Source: Neodiprion pinetum (Eukaryota > Arthropoda > Insecta > Hymenoptera > Diprionidae). Taken from it: a stretch of DNA of 64,000 bases. A program made the translations under genes and the position numbers. The stretch's first letter is position 1, and the number at the start of each line of letters is the position of its first letter. The stretch is taken from the NCBI RefSeq assembly GCF_021155775.2, contig NC_060235.2:13479193-13543192 (forward strand), given 5' to 3'. The notes below the pieces were generated by a model. The model was not told the DNA's origin. It saw only the letters and a program-made list of their open reading frames with translations, and searched no databases. Positions 21,005-33,500 of this stretch are shown here, in pieces.

Positions 21005-22045
21005 TTAAATGTGTAAAATGTCAGAATATAGATGGCTAAAGATGTGTACATCAGTACGTTTTTTACACGCAAAGTCAATGTTTTTAGAAATATGAACCAT
21101 TTCTTTCCAGATTCTCTTATGCCAGTTTTTTTCACAAGTCACAACGGAAGCATTGTCATAATCAAAAATGTGGCCTTTTGTTAAGCTATGCTGAGCCAAT
21201 GCACATTTGTCAGGATCTCTTAATTTACTGTTTGATTTGTGACCTAGGATTCTGTTTTTGAGGTGTTGTGACGATTTTCCGACGTATATTTGTTGGCAAT
21301 CGTTGCAGTTTATTTTGTATATGGTATTAATTTGATCCATAGTTGCAGTTTTTGTTTTAAATTTTGAGAAAAGGCTCCTAGAGTCATTGGTGATTTTATA
21401 AGCTACGTTTATATCTTCTCATGCCAATGTTTTCTCAATTTGATGTGATAAATCTTGCACATGAGGAATGGAAGTTATAATTTTGTTCTGTTGTTGTTGA
21501 CCTCAGGTTTACTTTCTGTATTGTTGTGGAATTTACGTATTCTATCACTTTCGAAATTTTGGATTAAGGTTAGAGGATAACCATTATTAATGAGTGTGTC
21601 GTCTACAACTTTTAAATTATTTTTTCTGTTAATGGGATCAGAAATTTTTATGCATCTATCATAAAGGCCTATAGCTACGAATCTTCTATATACTATTGGG
21701 TCTCGAGAATCGAATTTAAGGTAACGTCCAGACCAGGTGCTTTGTCTGTACCAGTCTAGCTTTATTCTATCGTTAACATTTATGACTATGGTGTCCAAGA
21801 AACAAATTTTGTTATCTTTCTCCACTTCACACGTGAATTGGATGCGTGGATGGAAGTTGTTGAATTTGTCCAACAAGAACTGTAATTGGTCTCTGTGTAT
21901 ACAAGGAATAATGTCGACCACGTATCTGTAGTAAAAGAGAATTTTGAAAGCTAATTAACTGATGACTTTTTGTTTAATGTATTCTAAAACAATATTGGCG
22001 AGTATGGGATTGATAGGACAGCACATTGCTTAAAGATAAACACTA
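21005..22045 (-). pseudogene. Penelope-like retroelement: RT end and GIY-YIG endonuclease
   Basis: Minus-strand relic of a Penelope-like element. The RT part starts near 22045 (CCPINPILANIVLEYI) with YRYVVDIIP in place of the YVDD active site (about 21930-21900), then FLLDKFNNFHPRIQFTCEVE and FLDTIV, typical of the family. After a frame change near 21475 the linker AYKITNDSR and a GIY-YIG nuclease follow: INTIYKINCNDCQQIYVGKSS with R and H downstream (21340-21005). The 5' part of the RT is missing and the active-site aspartate pair is broken (YVVD), so it is dead. Confidence 0.8.
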
Positions 22046-22402
22046 CAGCCAAATTTTTGGTTGTAATTAAAACATCATATAATTTATTATTGGGAACCGC
22101 ACCACCTTATTTCGGTTTCTGACAAACAAGCTCAGTATAAGGGAGAAATTATGCACTGCTATTTTTCTTTTTTTGCTTCTTTTCAATTCTGTAGCCTGAC
22201 GACAGCCAGCCGTACCCGGCAGAAATGTCGTGATAAATAAATATTCAACCATTGACCATTTACGACGAAATTCATTTATTCAAAAATATATAATGATCCT
22301 GTTAAGCTTAAACAGTAGCGTGGAAAGACGGAAACTTGTATAAAATGAAATGCGAATTAAAAAACATTGAGTCTATAGCAAAATGCAACTCAAAGTATTA
22401 GT

Positions 22403-23701
22403 ATGAGTCGAAAGCAGAAATGGCATCGTATCTCAGGACATATAAATTTCAACTACCTACACAAATTGAGTAAAGATAAACTAGTAGATGGTATTCCAAA
22501 CGATTTGAGATCAGAGGTTATAAAATGCAAAATATGTATTCAAAATAAAATGCATAATATACTGTTTGAAAACAATAGAGATCGAGCAAGAGAAGTCTTA
22601 GAGATTATTCATACAGATATATAGTTGTGGCAGTTTCATATAGCTGGGTTAAAAGTGGAAAGATACTTTGTATCTTTCATAGATGACTATAGCAAAATAG
22701 CGAAAGTATATTCAATTACATCCATAGCAGAAGGTTTTGACTGTTCAGTAGAATTCCTGAACGAATGTGAAAATTTAACGGGAAAAAGAATCAAGATATA
22801 AAGATGCGATGACTGAAAGGAGTACTTGCGTAATAAAACGTACAATTTTACAAAAGAAAGAGGTATAATTATCAACACGTGTCCAACTTATGTACACGAA
22901 CTGAATGCGACAGCGGAACGATTCAATAGAAGTATCATGAATATGGCTGAATGCCTATCGAACGAAGCGAAGATAAATAAAAAATATTGGCCAGAAATAA
23001 TTTGCGCAGTTACCTATCTAAAAAATCGTAGCTTGGCAAACACGATTGAAAAAATAACACCGTATGAAATATTCTCCGATAAAAAGCCAAATGTAAAATA
23101 CCTACGCTTGTATGGAAGTAAAGTGTTCGTAAGAATTCCGGAACAGAAAAGAAAGTCCAAATGGGACAAGAAGGCAGAACTAGGAGTCTTACTTGGTGAC
23201 AGCGAAGTAGGGTATAGGATACTGATAAATAATAAAATCATTATCGCAAGACATGTAGATATCGTAGAAGAAGGTACAAAATGAAGAAGGTTTAGATGAA
23301 AATAAGCCTAGTGGTGCTAGGAACACTGGTGGGGGAGAAGGTGAATCTTTTGAAGAAAGAACAGTAAAGTCAAGCTTGAATATAAAATCGACGAAAACCA
23401 TAAATGTATGTAGAGAAGATCAAAGTATAGGAGAAGAAAGCGAATCTGAAATCGAATTGAGGAGGTTTAAACGCGAATGGAAAATAGTATTGCAATGAAT
23501 ATCAAGAATATAGTAACTGTATGTATGCAAGCTATTGTAGTGCTGAAACTCTCAATACGTTTGAGGAGGCGATTGGAAGCAGTGACAGGCTAAAATAGAA
23601 ACAAGCAATGGATAGGTAAATAAAAAGTTTGGAGAAACACGAGACCTGGACTTTAGTCAACAAAATATCAGAGATAAAGGTAATAAATGTAAAATGGGTG
23701 T
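22403..23701 (+). pseudogene. Ty1/copia pol, first piece: GAG-pre-integrase and integrase
   Basis: Segment 1 of a copia element. 22403-22624 is the pre-integrase zinc region (WHRISGHINFNYL ... CKICIQNK), followed by TAG at 22622-22624, then a broken integrase start (PFHIAGLKVERYFVSFIDDYS region). 22826-23284 is the integrase core end (TYVHELNATAERFNRSI, KYWPEIICAVTYLKNRS, TPYEIFSDKKP) and the C-terminal LYGSKVFVRIPEQKR. The RT begins near 23560 (KWKQAMDR ... ETWTLVNK) and stops at NVKWV. At 23701/23702 a solo LTR is inserted with GGTGT duplicated. Several stops and frame changes, so non-functional. Confidence 0.82.
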
Positions 23702-25040
23702 TGTTCACAACAACATTGTGAACGCAACTCGTTGGTCGCGCGCCTTCCAACCCACACGAGGTAACCAGCCTTTCACACTTTATAATCACGCGACCCAGAA
23801 GAAAGTGTGACGTCACGCGCGCCGCTCACGCCACCCACGCAGCCGAGCGCGTTGTGTAATCAACCAACGTGGTCTCCCGCTGCCAAAGACCAACCGAGGC
23901 TGCAATAAGAGACGACCGATCAGACCGATCGGAAGGACACTTCGGATTCACCTCGTCTTGACCAACCCTACCTACGCTGACGCTACAACGCCACGCCGTA
24001 CTTACGCCTCAACGCTACGCCGACGTTACGCCACTCCGACGATTGACTGACGCTACGACGACACGTTATAAGACAGACCGGACAGCAGACAGATTGCATG
24101 ACGGATCCTGTTTATCTGGCTGAGGCCAGCCCACTGACAAACACAGCAGCTTCAAACCCGCCAGTTCCTTGGGTACTGCATCCTATCGAGATCCCATCAC
24201 GGCCTCTCACCAGACCTCCAGCCGTGTTACTTTCCTTGTGGGATGTCCGGAGAGCTCGACTGACTTCACCAAGCTACCACAGACGCATCCCGGCTCCAGT
24301 CTCCCCATTTCCCGAGCCGCAGCGCTCGTTTGTGTCGACTGCCACCCAGACGACCGACAGTGAATGGGAGTCTCCTGTGAAGACGACTGAGAACCGCCGT
24401 CCCCCGACACCAGAGATGAGTAGGGAGATCTCCAACGCTCGGCTTTTCGTGATACCAGCTAGATTGGAGCGTCGACGTGACACCTAGGCGGCCACGCACC
24501 GAAGGTGGCCCATTTCCGACCTGACACCTAGGCGGCCATGCACCGAAGGTGGCCCACAATCGTGTATATATAGATATACTCGGTCGCTCGAGCAAGTGGT
24601 TGCCAATCGCATCCTTGTCCCCGCTCGCACAGATGTTTCCAGGAATGCAAGAATTGGGATTTTTTTGTTTCAATTATGAATGTCAGCGAATAAAAGTATC
24701 TCCAGATTTGATAAATTTTGGATTCAATTAGCGGACGCTGAACCAAAATAATTAACCATACCCAGCCCGAATACTTTTTTTTTTTTTTTTTTTTAATAAA
24801 TATTATTTTTTTATTGATATGAAAATATGTGACGCCTGGTGTTCTCGAATATTTGTACACGCAGTCTATGGAAAAATATAAGAAGCCAGCTCGATAACAT
24901 TTATGCAAAATGTGCAATGGGCAAGTGGTTGAAGGAAATTTTTTTTTTCTCGAACTGAATCTTCCAGAGAACCATCAGCGAATTCCAAGCAAGCTCCATA
25001 AACATACCGAGCAAACGCGCGATCACGGACGTAGCTGTGG

Positions 25041-25375
25041 TGTGGCTGAATGGATACCACATGAGGATGAATTTTCAATCACAGGGTTTTGCGCGAAGTT
25101 TTCCTGTATTTAAGTTAATTACTGCTGCCTTTGCTATAATACTGCATTCAAGTCTTAAACAAAACACTAAAAAATAAGTCAACCACTTAATGTAAAACAA
25201 AATGTTAGATTGAGCTTAAAATTTAAGCCGGAGTTACATAAACAAAGATAATTGCAAGTGCAACATTGTAAATATTGTACATTTATTGTTCATCTAAATA
25301 AACATGGTTTCCTCCTCAAAAAAAAAAAAAAAACATGAGGATGGAGTGACGCGGGACACGGGTTCGATCGCAGTT
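25041..25375 (+). other. tRNA-like SINE head split by a retrocopy
   Basis: TGTGGCTGAATGG at 25041-25053 resembles an RNA polymerase III A box and GGGTTCGATCGC at 25361-25372 a B box, followed by a T-run. Removing the 25070-25344 insertion brings them to a tRNA-like spacing. The predicted fold is imperfect, so a tRNA-derived SINE is likelier than a tRNA gene. Mirror copy around 28983-29317. Confidence 0.45.
25059..25344 (+). mobile_element. Poly(A)-tailed retroposed sequence with 11-bp duplication
   Basis: ACATGAGGATG occurs at 25059-25069 and 25334-25344. Between them lie 264 bp ending in AATAAA (25297-25302) and a tail of about 16 A, the hallmarks of target-primed retroposition. The body is AT-rich without a recognised parent. 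Mirror copy at 29014-29299. Confidence 0.7.
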
Positions 25376-27277
25376 CACTCTTTTTTTTTTTTTTTTAAAT
25401 TCAATCCCGGCTTTTTTTTTGTATTTTCGGAGAGAAAAAACAAATGAAAGAAAGAAAATTTCGAGAGCCGGTCGATTTTTTCCTTCTTTCCTTTTGCTTT
25501 TTTTTTACTGAACCTACCTTTTTTGTAGTGGGGGTAACCCGGAAGAGAACAAATAATTGAAACAATAAAATTCCGAGAGCGAATCGATTTGTTCCCCGTT
25601 TTTGGCGCCGCTTTTTTGATAAGGAAAAGTTTTGACAGTAATGGAAAATAGAGATTACTAAACACACATGTATTGTTTTTTAATAACACCGGCCCACAAA
25701 AAAAAAAAAAGTGGTCTGTACTTTTGACCGGACCTATCTATCTTTATGTATTTTGACGCGCTAAATCCGAATCTGGAGTCAGTTTTGCCCGTACACCCTC
25801 AAAATTTTGAGTAAATTGCAAAAGACCATAAAAATCGCCAAAAATTAGCAGTTTTGGTAAGAAAAAAATTTGTGGAACTATAGACCAAGTATGATTTTTA
25901 TGCATTTTGGTCCGCTAAACCCAAATCTGAAGTTTATTCAACCATAAGCCTTTTAAAATTTAATTGGGCCAGTGTTATTAAAAAACAATACATTTCTTTT
26001 TAGTAATCTCTATTTTCCATTACTGTCAAAACTTTTCCTTAATAAAAACAAACGCCCATTTTATATCAGTCTTTACGAGCATTTCTTAAGAATTTTGAGA
26101 GATGCGAGATCGGAACGACAAAATTAATTCAGTAGCAATAATGTATGGACCCCTCTCCTCTTCGGATATTGGCAGCCAGTTAAGAGGCTCCACAGTGTTC
26201 AGTTTAGTGCCAGCAGCTCTCGAGGTATCAAGATGGTAAGTGAATTACATAATTATTTTATATGCATACAAAAACCGGCAAGTTTGACGCTCGTCTATTT
26301 ACTTTATAGATTAAAAAGAGAAAAAAAGGGAAGGACCTGTAGTCGTATTTTATACTTTATTTAATTTTCCTTGAATTGTCAAATGTTTTTATTTTTGATT
26401 GTATAGGAAGAAGATGTGTGGGGAATTCCATTCTAGTGCCCAAGAATGTAGTACACATTTCCGATCGTTTTAACTTTTTTTTTTTGGGAAAACATGTTCC
26501 TCAATTTCCAAATTTCCTTAATTTTTTGGTATTCAAATCGATTCTTAACAATTTTGCGCACAGGTGGGATTTCTTTAATTATTTTTTCCCTAAACCTGAG
26601 GATATTTCCTATCTGAGATCACTGTCAATAGGCGAGATTCCGGAAATCATTAATTACCTTTTTTTCTAATTAAAAAAAAAAATCACATAAGGCCACTTAG
26701 ACCTCGAAATGAAAATCTGAAAAAATTAGAGATGGTTTTTTGTATTCGAAGCCATTAACGTAAAAAATCCGTTTAACGACCATCCTAATAGATCTACATT
26801 GTATGTTGGGCATTCCACGTCAAATTTGCAACCCACGTACCTCACCCTCTTCGCTTTTGATAATTGTTTGGTATGATGTTGCAACCACGGTTTCAATCGA
26901 CTTAAAACAGTGTCGGAATTTTTTGCAGATTTCTTTAGCCACCACTGAAATAGAAAAAAATTGAAAAACCAATTCCGAAAACGCTTCTTTTAAAATTCTG
27001 AAAAAATTCACACTGATTTTATAATTAAAAATATGATTCTTCAGCACGACACGATAACGGGATCTCAACATTTACTACTTTTCTAGCAAGTTTTTTTTTT
27101 CATGCCGGAATTGGAGTTTCTATTTATTTATTCGGTCATAAATTTCTCTATTATTAATGGATTTCAATTTTTCTCAAATCTAGAGGAATGCCAGAAGGCC
27201 TGAATATAGTCCATACCATTTCATTTTTTTTTTTCAAGTTATTCAAAGATCCAAGAAAACTAAAAACTTGCGAAAAC

Positions 27278-29947
27278 TATAGTAAATGTAGAGATCCCGT
27301 TATCGTCTCGTGCTTAAGAATCATATTTTTAATTATAAAATCAGTGTGAATTTTTTCAGAATTTTAAAAGAAGCGTTTTCGGAATTGGTTTTTCAATTTT
27401 TTTCTATTTCAGTGGTGGCTAAAGAAATCTGCAAAAAATTCCGACACTGTTTTAAGTCGATTGAAACCGTGGTTGCAACATCATACCAAACAATTATCAA
27501 AAGCGAAGAGGGTGAGGTACGTGGGTTGCAAATTTGACGTGGAATGCCCAACATACAATGTAGATCTATTAGGATGGTCGTTAAACGGATTTTTTACGTT
27601 AATGGCTTCGAATACAAAAAACCATCTCTAATTTTTTCAGATTTTCATTTCGAGGTCTTAGTGGCCTTATGTGATTTTTTTTTTTAATTAGAAAAAAAGG
27701 TAATTAATGATTTCCGGAATCTCGCCTATTGACAGTGATCTCAGATAGGAAATATCCTCAGGTTTAGGGAAAAAATAATTAAAGAAATCCCACCTGTGCG
27801 CAAAATTGTTAAGAATCGATTTGAATACCAAAAAATTAAGGAAATTTGGAAATTGAGGAACATGTTTTCCCAAAAAAAAAAAAGTTAAAACGATCGGAAA
27901 TGTGTACTACATTCTTGGGCACTAGAATGGAATTCCCCACACATCTTCTTCCTATACAATCAAAAATAAAAACATTTGACAATTCAAGGAAAATTAAATA
28001 AAGTATAAAATACGACTACAGGTCCTTCCCTTTTTTTCTCTTTTTAATCTATAAAGTAAATAGACGAGCGTCAAACTTGCCGGTTTTTGTATGCATATAA
28101 AATAATTATGTAATTCACTTACCATCTTGATACCTCGAGAGCTGCTGGCACTAAACTGAACACTGTGGAGCCTCTTAACTGGCTGCCAATATCCGAAGAG
28201 GAGAGGGGTCCATACATTATTGCTACTGAATTAATTTTGTCGTTCCGATCTCGCATCTCTCAAAATTCTTAAGAAATGCTCGTAAAGACTGATATAAAAT
28301 GGGCGTTTGTTTTTATTAAGGAAAAGTTTTGACAGTAATGGAAAATAGAGATTACTAAAAAGAAATGTATTGTTTTTTAATAACACTGGCCCAATTAAAT
28401 TTTAAAAGGCTTATGGTTGAATAAACTTCAGATTTGGGTTTAGCGGACCAAAATGCATAAAAATCATACTTGGTCTATAGTTCCACAAATTTTTTTCTTA
28501 CCAAAACTGCTAATTTTTGGCGATTTTTATGGTCTTTTGCAATTTACTCAAAATTTTGAGGGTGTACGGGCAAAACTGACTCCAGATTCGGATTTAGCGC
28601 GTCAAAATACATAAAGATAGATAGGTCCGGTCAAAAGTACAGACCACTTTTTTTTTTTTTGTGGGCCGGTGTTATTAAAAAACAATACATGTGTGTTTAG
28701 TAATCTCTATTTTCCATTACTGTCAAAACTTTTCCTTATCAAAAAAGCGGCGCCAAAAACGGGGAACAAATCGATTCGCTCTCGGAATTTTATTGTTTCA
28801 ATTATTTGTTCTCTTCCGGGTTACCCCCACTACAAAAAAGGTAGGTTCAGTAAAAAAAAAGCAAAAGGAAAGAAGGAAAAAATCGACCGGCTCTCGAAAT
28901 TTTCTTTCTTTCATTTGTTTTTTCTCTCCGAAAATACAAAAAAAAAGCCGGGATTGAATTTAAAAAAAAAAAAAAAAGAGTGAACTGCGATCGAACCCGT
29001 GTCCCGCGTCACTCCATCCTCATGTTTTTTTTTTTTTTTTGAGGAGGAAACCATGTTTATTTAGATGAACAATAAATGTACAATATTTACAATGTTGCAC
29101 TTGCAATTATCTTTGTTTATGTAACTCCGGCTTAAATTTTAAGCTCAATCTAACATTTTGTTTTACATTAAGTGGTTGACTTATTTTTTAGTGTTTTGTT
29201 TAAGACTTGAATGCAGTATTATAGCAAAGGCAGCAGTAATTAACTTAAATACAGGAAAACTTCGCGCAAAACCCTGTGATTGAAAATTCATCCTCATGTG
29301 GTATCCATTCAGCCACACCACAGCTACGTCCGTGATCGCGCGTTTGCTCGGTATGTTTATGGAGCTTGCTTGGAATTCGCTGATGGTTCTCTGGAAGATT
29401 CAGTTCGAGAAAAAAAAAATTTCCTTCAACCACTTGCCCATTGCACATTTTGCATAAATGTTATCGAGCTGGCTTCTTATATTTTTCCATAGACTGCGTG
29501 TACAAATATTCGAGAACACCAGGCGTCACATATTTTCATATCAATAAAAAAATAATATTTATTAAAAAAAAAAAAAAAAAAAAGTATTCGGGCTGGGTAT
29601 GGTTAATTATTTTGGTTCAGCGTCCGCTAATTGAATCCAAAATTTATCAAATCTGGAGATACTTTTATTCGCTGACATTCATAATTGAAACAAAAAAATC
29701 CCAATTCTTGCATTCCTGGAAACATCTGTGCGAGCGGGGACAAGGATGCGATTGGCAACCACTTGCTCGAGCGACCGAGTATATCTATATATACACGATT
29801 GTGGGCCACCTTCGGTGCATGGCCGCCTAGGTGTCAGGTCGGAAATGGGCCACCTTCGGTGCGTGGCCGCCTAGGTGTCACGTCGACGCTCCAATCTAGC
29901 TGGTATCACGAAAAGCCGAGCGTTGGAGATCTCCCTACTCATCTCTG
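27278..29947. repeat. Right arm of the 5.5-kb palindrome
   Basis: Reverse complement of 24412-27080, including the retroposed insertion and the tRNA-like segment. Confidence 0.85.
27413..27516 (+). other. Exon-like segment in palindrome arm
   Basis: Acceptor TTTCTATTTCAG at 27412 and donor GTACGTGG at 27517 flank an open 104-nt block (VVAKEICKKFRHCFKSIE...). The same block sits in reverse at 26842-26945. Another splice-like junction, ATCAAGATG|GTAAGT, lies at 26225-26240. No domain is recognised; the arms may carry fragments of a captured or transposon gene. Confidence 0.35.
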
Positions 29948-30227
29948 CCGACACCACCAAGCTCTCCAGAGAGCCGGTACACGCCACCACTAAGGACTGA
30001 GACCGACCCCCCTCGACGCCCGACATCCTCGCTGCAGCCTCCACCACAATTTAAAAGGACACAAACCTCTCCTATTATCACTTGGCAACCTCTACTTTAA
30101 CTGTACATATGTAAATAAAATAAATAAGATTTAAAAATAAACTCAAAAACAAAAACTCATCTTTGACTTCAGCGACCCACACCTTCCACGCGGTTCGGTC
30201 GAACTACGAGCTATCAAATAGCGAACA

Positions 30228-30576
30228 GGTGTAAACATCGAAATCCACTGGAATTCACAACGCTAGGTCAGTGATTAGAGGATTCCAAGAAACTGAAAAA
30301 ATCGAGGATATATACTCGCCAGTAGCGAGAATGCGAACCTCAAAAATTCTGTTAGCATACTGTTGTCCAAGCAAGTTTAATTATTAAACAAATGGAAACA
30401 AATGGAAACAGCATTCTTAAATGGTAAAGTTAGCTCAAAATTTTATGTAAATCAGACAAAAGGGTACGAAGATGGAACAAATAAAGTATGCCGACTAAAT
30501 AAGGCCTTATATAGACTAAAAGAAAGTCATAGAAAGTGGTACAAGCGTTTTGATGACATTATGACAAAGATGGGAT
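30228..30576 (+). pseudogene. copia pol, second piece: reverse transcriptase
   Basis: Resumes after the solo LTR: ARSVIRGFQETEKIEDIYSPVARM (30272-30340 region), then after a stop and short duplication METAFLNGKVSSKFYVNQTKGYE, VCRLNKALYRLKES and the KMGFK block ending near 30576. These are standard copia RT motifs in the right order. Interrupted again at about 30577 by the next palindrome. Confidence 0.82.
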
Positions 30577-33500
30577 TTAAGATTAGCATTATTGAAAAGC
30601 TGTTATTTTTACACGATTTAGAAAAGAAAAGATTTGTTTAAAGTTAATTAAGGGGGGGGGGGGGAGGGGGGGGGGGGGGGGGTTTACGCCCCGACGTACC
30701 GCCTTGGCGTACCTTTTTCAAAATTCCATTTCATTTTATTTCTTTAATTTCTTCACTGCACAGATATCATTTTATCAAAATCTCATATTCTAATAACGGC
30801 GAGTTCCACCCCTCCTGGCAAAAGTCACATAGAGACCAACAATGATCCCTAGTATAAGGTTCAACTTTCTTCTATTTAACTGGTACCAAGAACTGAGATA
30901 GGAGACGGCTGAATTAGCATCAGTAGCGCTCAGCCGGGAAATATCCCTCTTTTTAAGTTAAAACTATAATCAATAACTAGAATAAACCACTACCTTTAGA
31001 ACCACCAAATTAAAATAGATTACTTATTGGAATGTATGAATGAATGTGTGAACATTGCATGCAAATATCTTTTGTTCATATTTTCAATGTATCACCGACG
31101 AGATTGAGAATCGTGGGAACACCGTCGAAGAGCGAGAAGTAACGCTGACCATGTGGATTTGGGAGCCAGGAGGTCGCCCTCGCACCTCATTGGCTAATTA
31201 CCGTTGTAACTTATTACAACTGCAGCTCCTTGGACCCTCGGGCCCAAGAAGCCGCGTCTTTCGTCTGTCAAGTCGCGAAGTGCGTGGACGTCAACCCGGA
31301 TTAGCCCTCTCGAGCAAGAGTAGCGTTTGGAAAATCTTAGTTGTGACCGACCTAAAGTCTCGCGCTAATTCGTCAAATTCGAGCATTCAGTTATTCTGTT
31401 AGCTGCAAGAGACTCACTATCTTCTACGTTTCCATCTTTTCTGTGCTTTACTAAATCTGATCATTTCGCGAATAGACATTTTTATGCCATTCCATTTTCC
31501 GTAATCAAATTGAGTTCGGCCCTGATTCAACCGAATCAGGTAATTTTAAGCGATAATAATAATAATTATACTATAGTTTTTAATAAATAATCGTTTCAGT
31601 CATTTTTAACTTACATCAAAATCAGAAAATAGCCACTTTCAAGTTTTCGATAAAAAGACTAAGTGACCGACGTTCAACATCGTTCGATTGATCAACTCTT
31701 CCAAACTTGAGGTGACGCCCTGGTCCAGAATTCTACCGACGCAGACGATCCGACGGCTCTCAATCTCGTCGACCGATTCACCTAAAGCTAAGTCAATCCG
31801 AGTGTTAATCTACGAAATTGAACGAATTCTTGTTTCACCTTTATAATCAAAATCTACTTCAGTAATTTTCATTTAAAAGCAAGTCTAGAATTGGTGGCTA
31901 GCTTCACTACCCCCAATTAAATCATACTTATTGTTTCCATGAATTAACCAATAAGACTTAACAATAGAATATATAATTGATTTAAGATAATCTAAAAAGA
32001 GAGATACAATACAATAATCACGACCAGCTAGTTATAACCATCGTTCAGAGTAGATGTTCCTGGTACCAAATAATAATATCCTTTAGAATAGAACAACACA
32101 CGATTTTTATAAACTTGAACACTTTATAAATTGTTACTTTCGGCTCTTATATCATTATCACCATTGATTGTTACCAGACATTTCAATCACCAAATCGAAA
32201 CAGAATATACTTCATCTTTTACCAGTTAAATCATATTAAACCATTTATTTTAAACGACCTTTTTCCCACTTTCTTCATTATAAAATTGCCTGAACAATTT
32301 AAACAAACCTCACAGACCTGTACAGGACTATAGCAACACGATCCTACAAATTACCGGCTTATCGAAAGGTAGGTCTTTTCTTAGTTTTAATAATTATTCA
32401 TTGTCGTTACGTGGGAGCTTGATTATTCAATTAATCATTAACTACCACCGCTCAGTACACCCTCACCCCCACGTAACAGGGGCAGATAGTTTTTTTTTCT
32501 AGAATTATTGCAGCTGCTCTTTTAAACATAGAGAGCTAAAATTTGGGTACAGTATAGAAAAAGACTCTTACTAGCCAGCATAAAATTTTCGAAGAAATTA
32601 CTCTTGAATGGACTGTTCATTTTTGCGGTCAATTCACGGACAAGATTTGAGGCTGCGTATGGCGACGGAGTGGGGGAAATCCATCTCAGTCTGGGAGGCG
32701 CGCGCGCTGAAAGTGGATTCGCGGGTTCAAATTCGACGATCTTGGAATATCTCTCGAAGAAATGAACGTATCGAGATGTTTTTTTTTATCTTGGCTAAAT
32801 TTTTCCGCTGATCGTGAATTTGCTATCATCATTTCAAAAAAAAAAAAATATTGTTTAAGCTCGTAATTTGTTTATTAATTTTTTTTTTACTCATATTTAC
32901 TCAATTTTCGGATTAAGTGTGAATTTCCTTTCATCGTTGTGAAGTTCCTCAATGACTTTAGAGAAAAACATCGGCTCAATGGAAAATAGATTGTTTCCGG
33001 AGCACGGGTCATTACGTTTTGAGGACAAATCGGAAAATAAGGGACAGAACATCTGGAATACATACGAAACGTATTTACGTTTGAACATAGCATATTTATT
33101 ACAACAAGCGGTTATAAAAAATACCGAAGCAAGAAATACAACCGTAAAAGGAAATAGTTAACTCAAGATTTCGATTTAAAAATATCTTCCGTACTCTTGG
33201 TTGTACTGGACATCGTGTAGTCAGTTGATAGTGAAATTTGCAAAATTGTGTTCTGTTTGAAGTTTCTAGTATGATTAAAATGATTTTTGTTGAGTACAAC
33301 TAAGAGTACGGAAAATATTTTGAAATCGAAAACTTAAGTTAACTATTTCTTTTTACGTTTGTATTTTTTGTTTCGGTATTTTTTATAATCGTTTGTTGTA
33401 ATAAATATGCTATATGCAAACGTTAATACGTTTCGTATGTATTCCAGATGATCTGTCCCTTATTTTCCGATTTTTCCTAAAAACGTAATGACCCGTGCTC

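Larger units (their letters stand above)
24412..27080. repeat. Left arm of the 5.5-kb palindrome
   Basis: Pairs with 27278-29947 (position sum 54358). Differences are scarce, for example near 27045-27080, where the arms begin to diverge. Confidence 0.85.
24412..29947. mobile_element. 5.5-kb fold-back element with hAT-like ends
   Basis: A near-perfect palindrome centred at 27179 with arms of about 2.67 kb and a spacer of about 200 bp. Ends read (C)AGAGATGAGTAG and CTACTCATCTCTG, like the CAGRG tips of hAT elements, and CCGACACC (8 bp) is present at 24404-24411 and 29948-29955, the hAT duplication size. No transposase domain was recognised, so it is probably non-autonomous. Both arms contain the same older insertions (see 25059-25344). 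Confidence 0.75.
24098..30100 (+). pseudogene. Proline-rich ORF inside the solo LTR, split by the palindrome
   Basis: ATG at 24098 runs to the insertion at 24411 and rejoins in frame at 29956 to TAA at 30100. Together these are 459 nt (153 codons), an exact multiple of three once one copy of the 8-bp duplication is removed. The product is rich in proline, serine, threonine and arginine (VPWVLHPIEIPSRPL, RPPTPPSSPESRYTPPL) without a recognisable domain. It may be an LTR-encoded leader protein, the start of a gag, or chance. That it stayed open across a large insertion supports real coding before the insertion. Confidence 0.45.
23702..30227. mobile_element. Solo LTR (about 0.98 kb) carrying an inserted 5.5-kb palindrome
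   Basis: Begins TGTTCAC at 23702 and ends GCGAACA at 30227, i.e. TG...CA with matching TGTTC/GAACA tips, flanked by GGTGT at 23697-23701 and 30228-30232. The copia frame resumes directly afterwards (STGIHNARSVIRGFQ). Removing the inner palindrome and one 8-bp duplication leaves about 982 bp. A 5-bp duplication fits BEL/Pao or some gypsy LTRs. AATAAAATAAATAA near 30115-30130 looks like a polyadenylation region. Confidence 0.72.

Noticed and set aside
24528..24917. 129-codon ORF and its mirror at 29441-29830
   Set aside because: Same palindrome arm read twice, containing a lysine run from poly(A/T); no recognisable protein.
25041..25375. Intact tRNA gene
   Set aside because: Box-like motifs exist but are split by a 275-bp insertion and no cloverleaf can be closed.
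31055..31402. 115-codon ORF
   Set aside because: Inside the solo LTR; the second copy at 60.6-61.0 kb does not keep it open.
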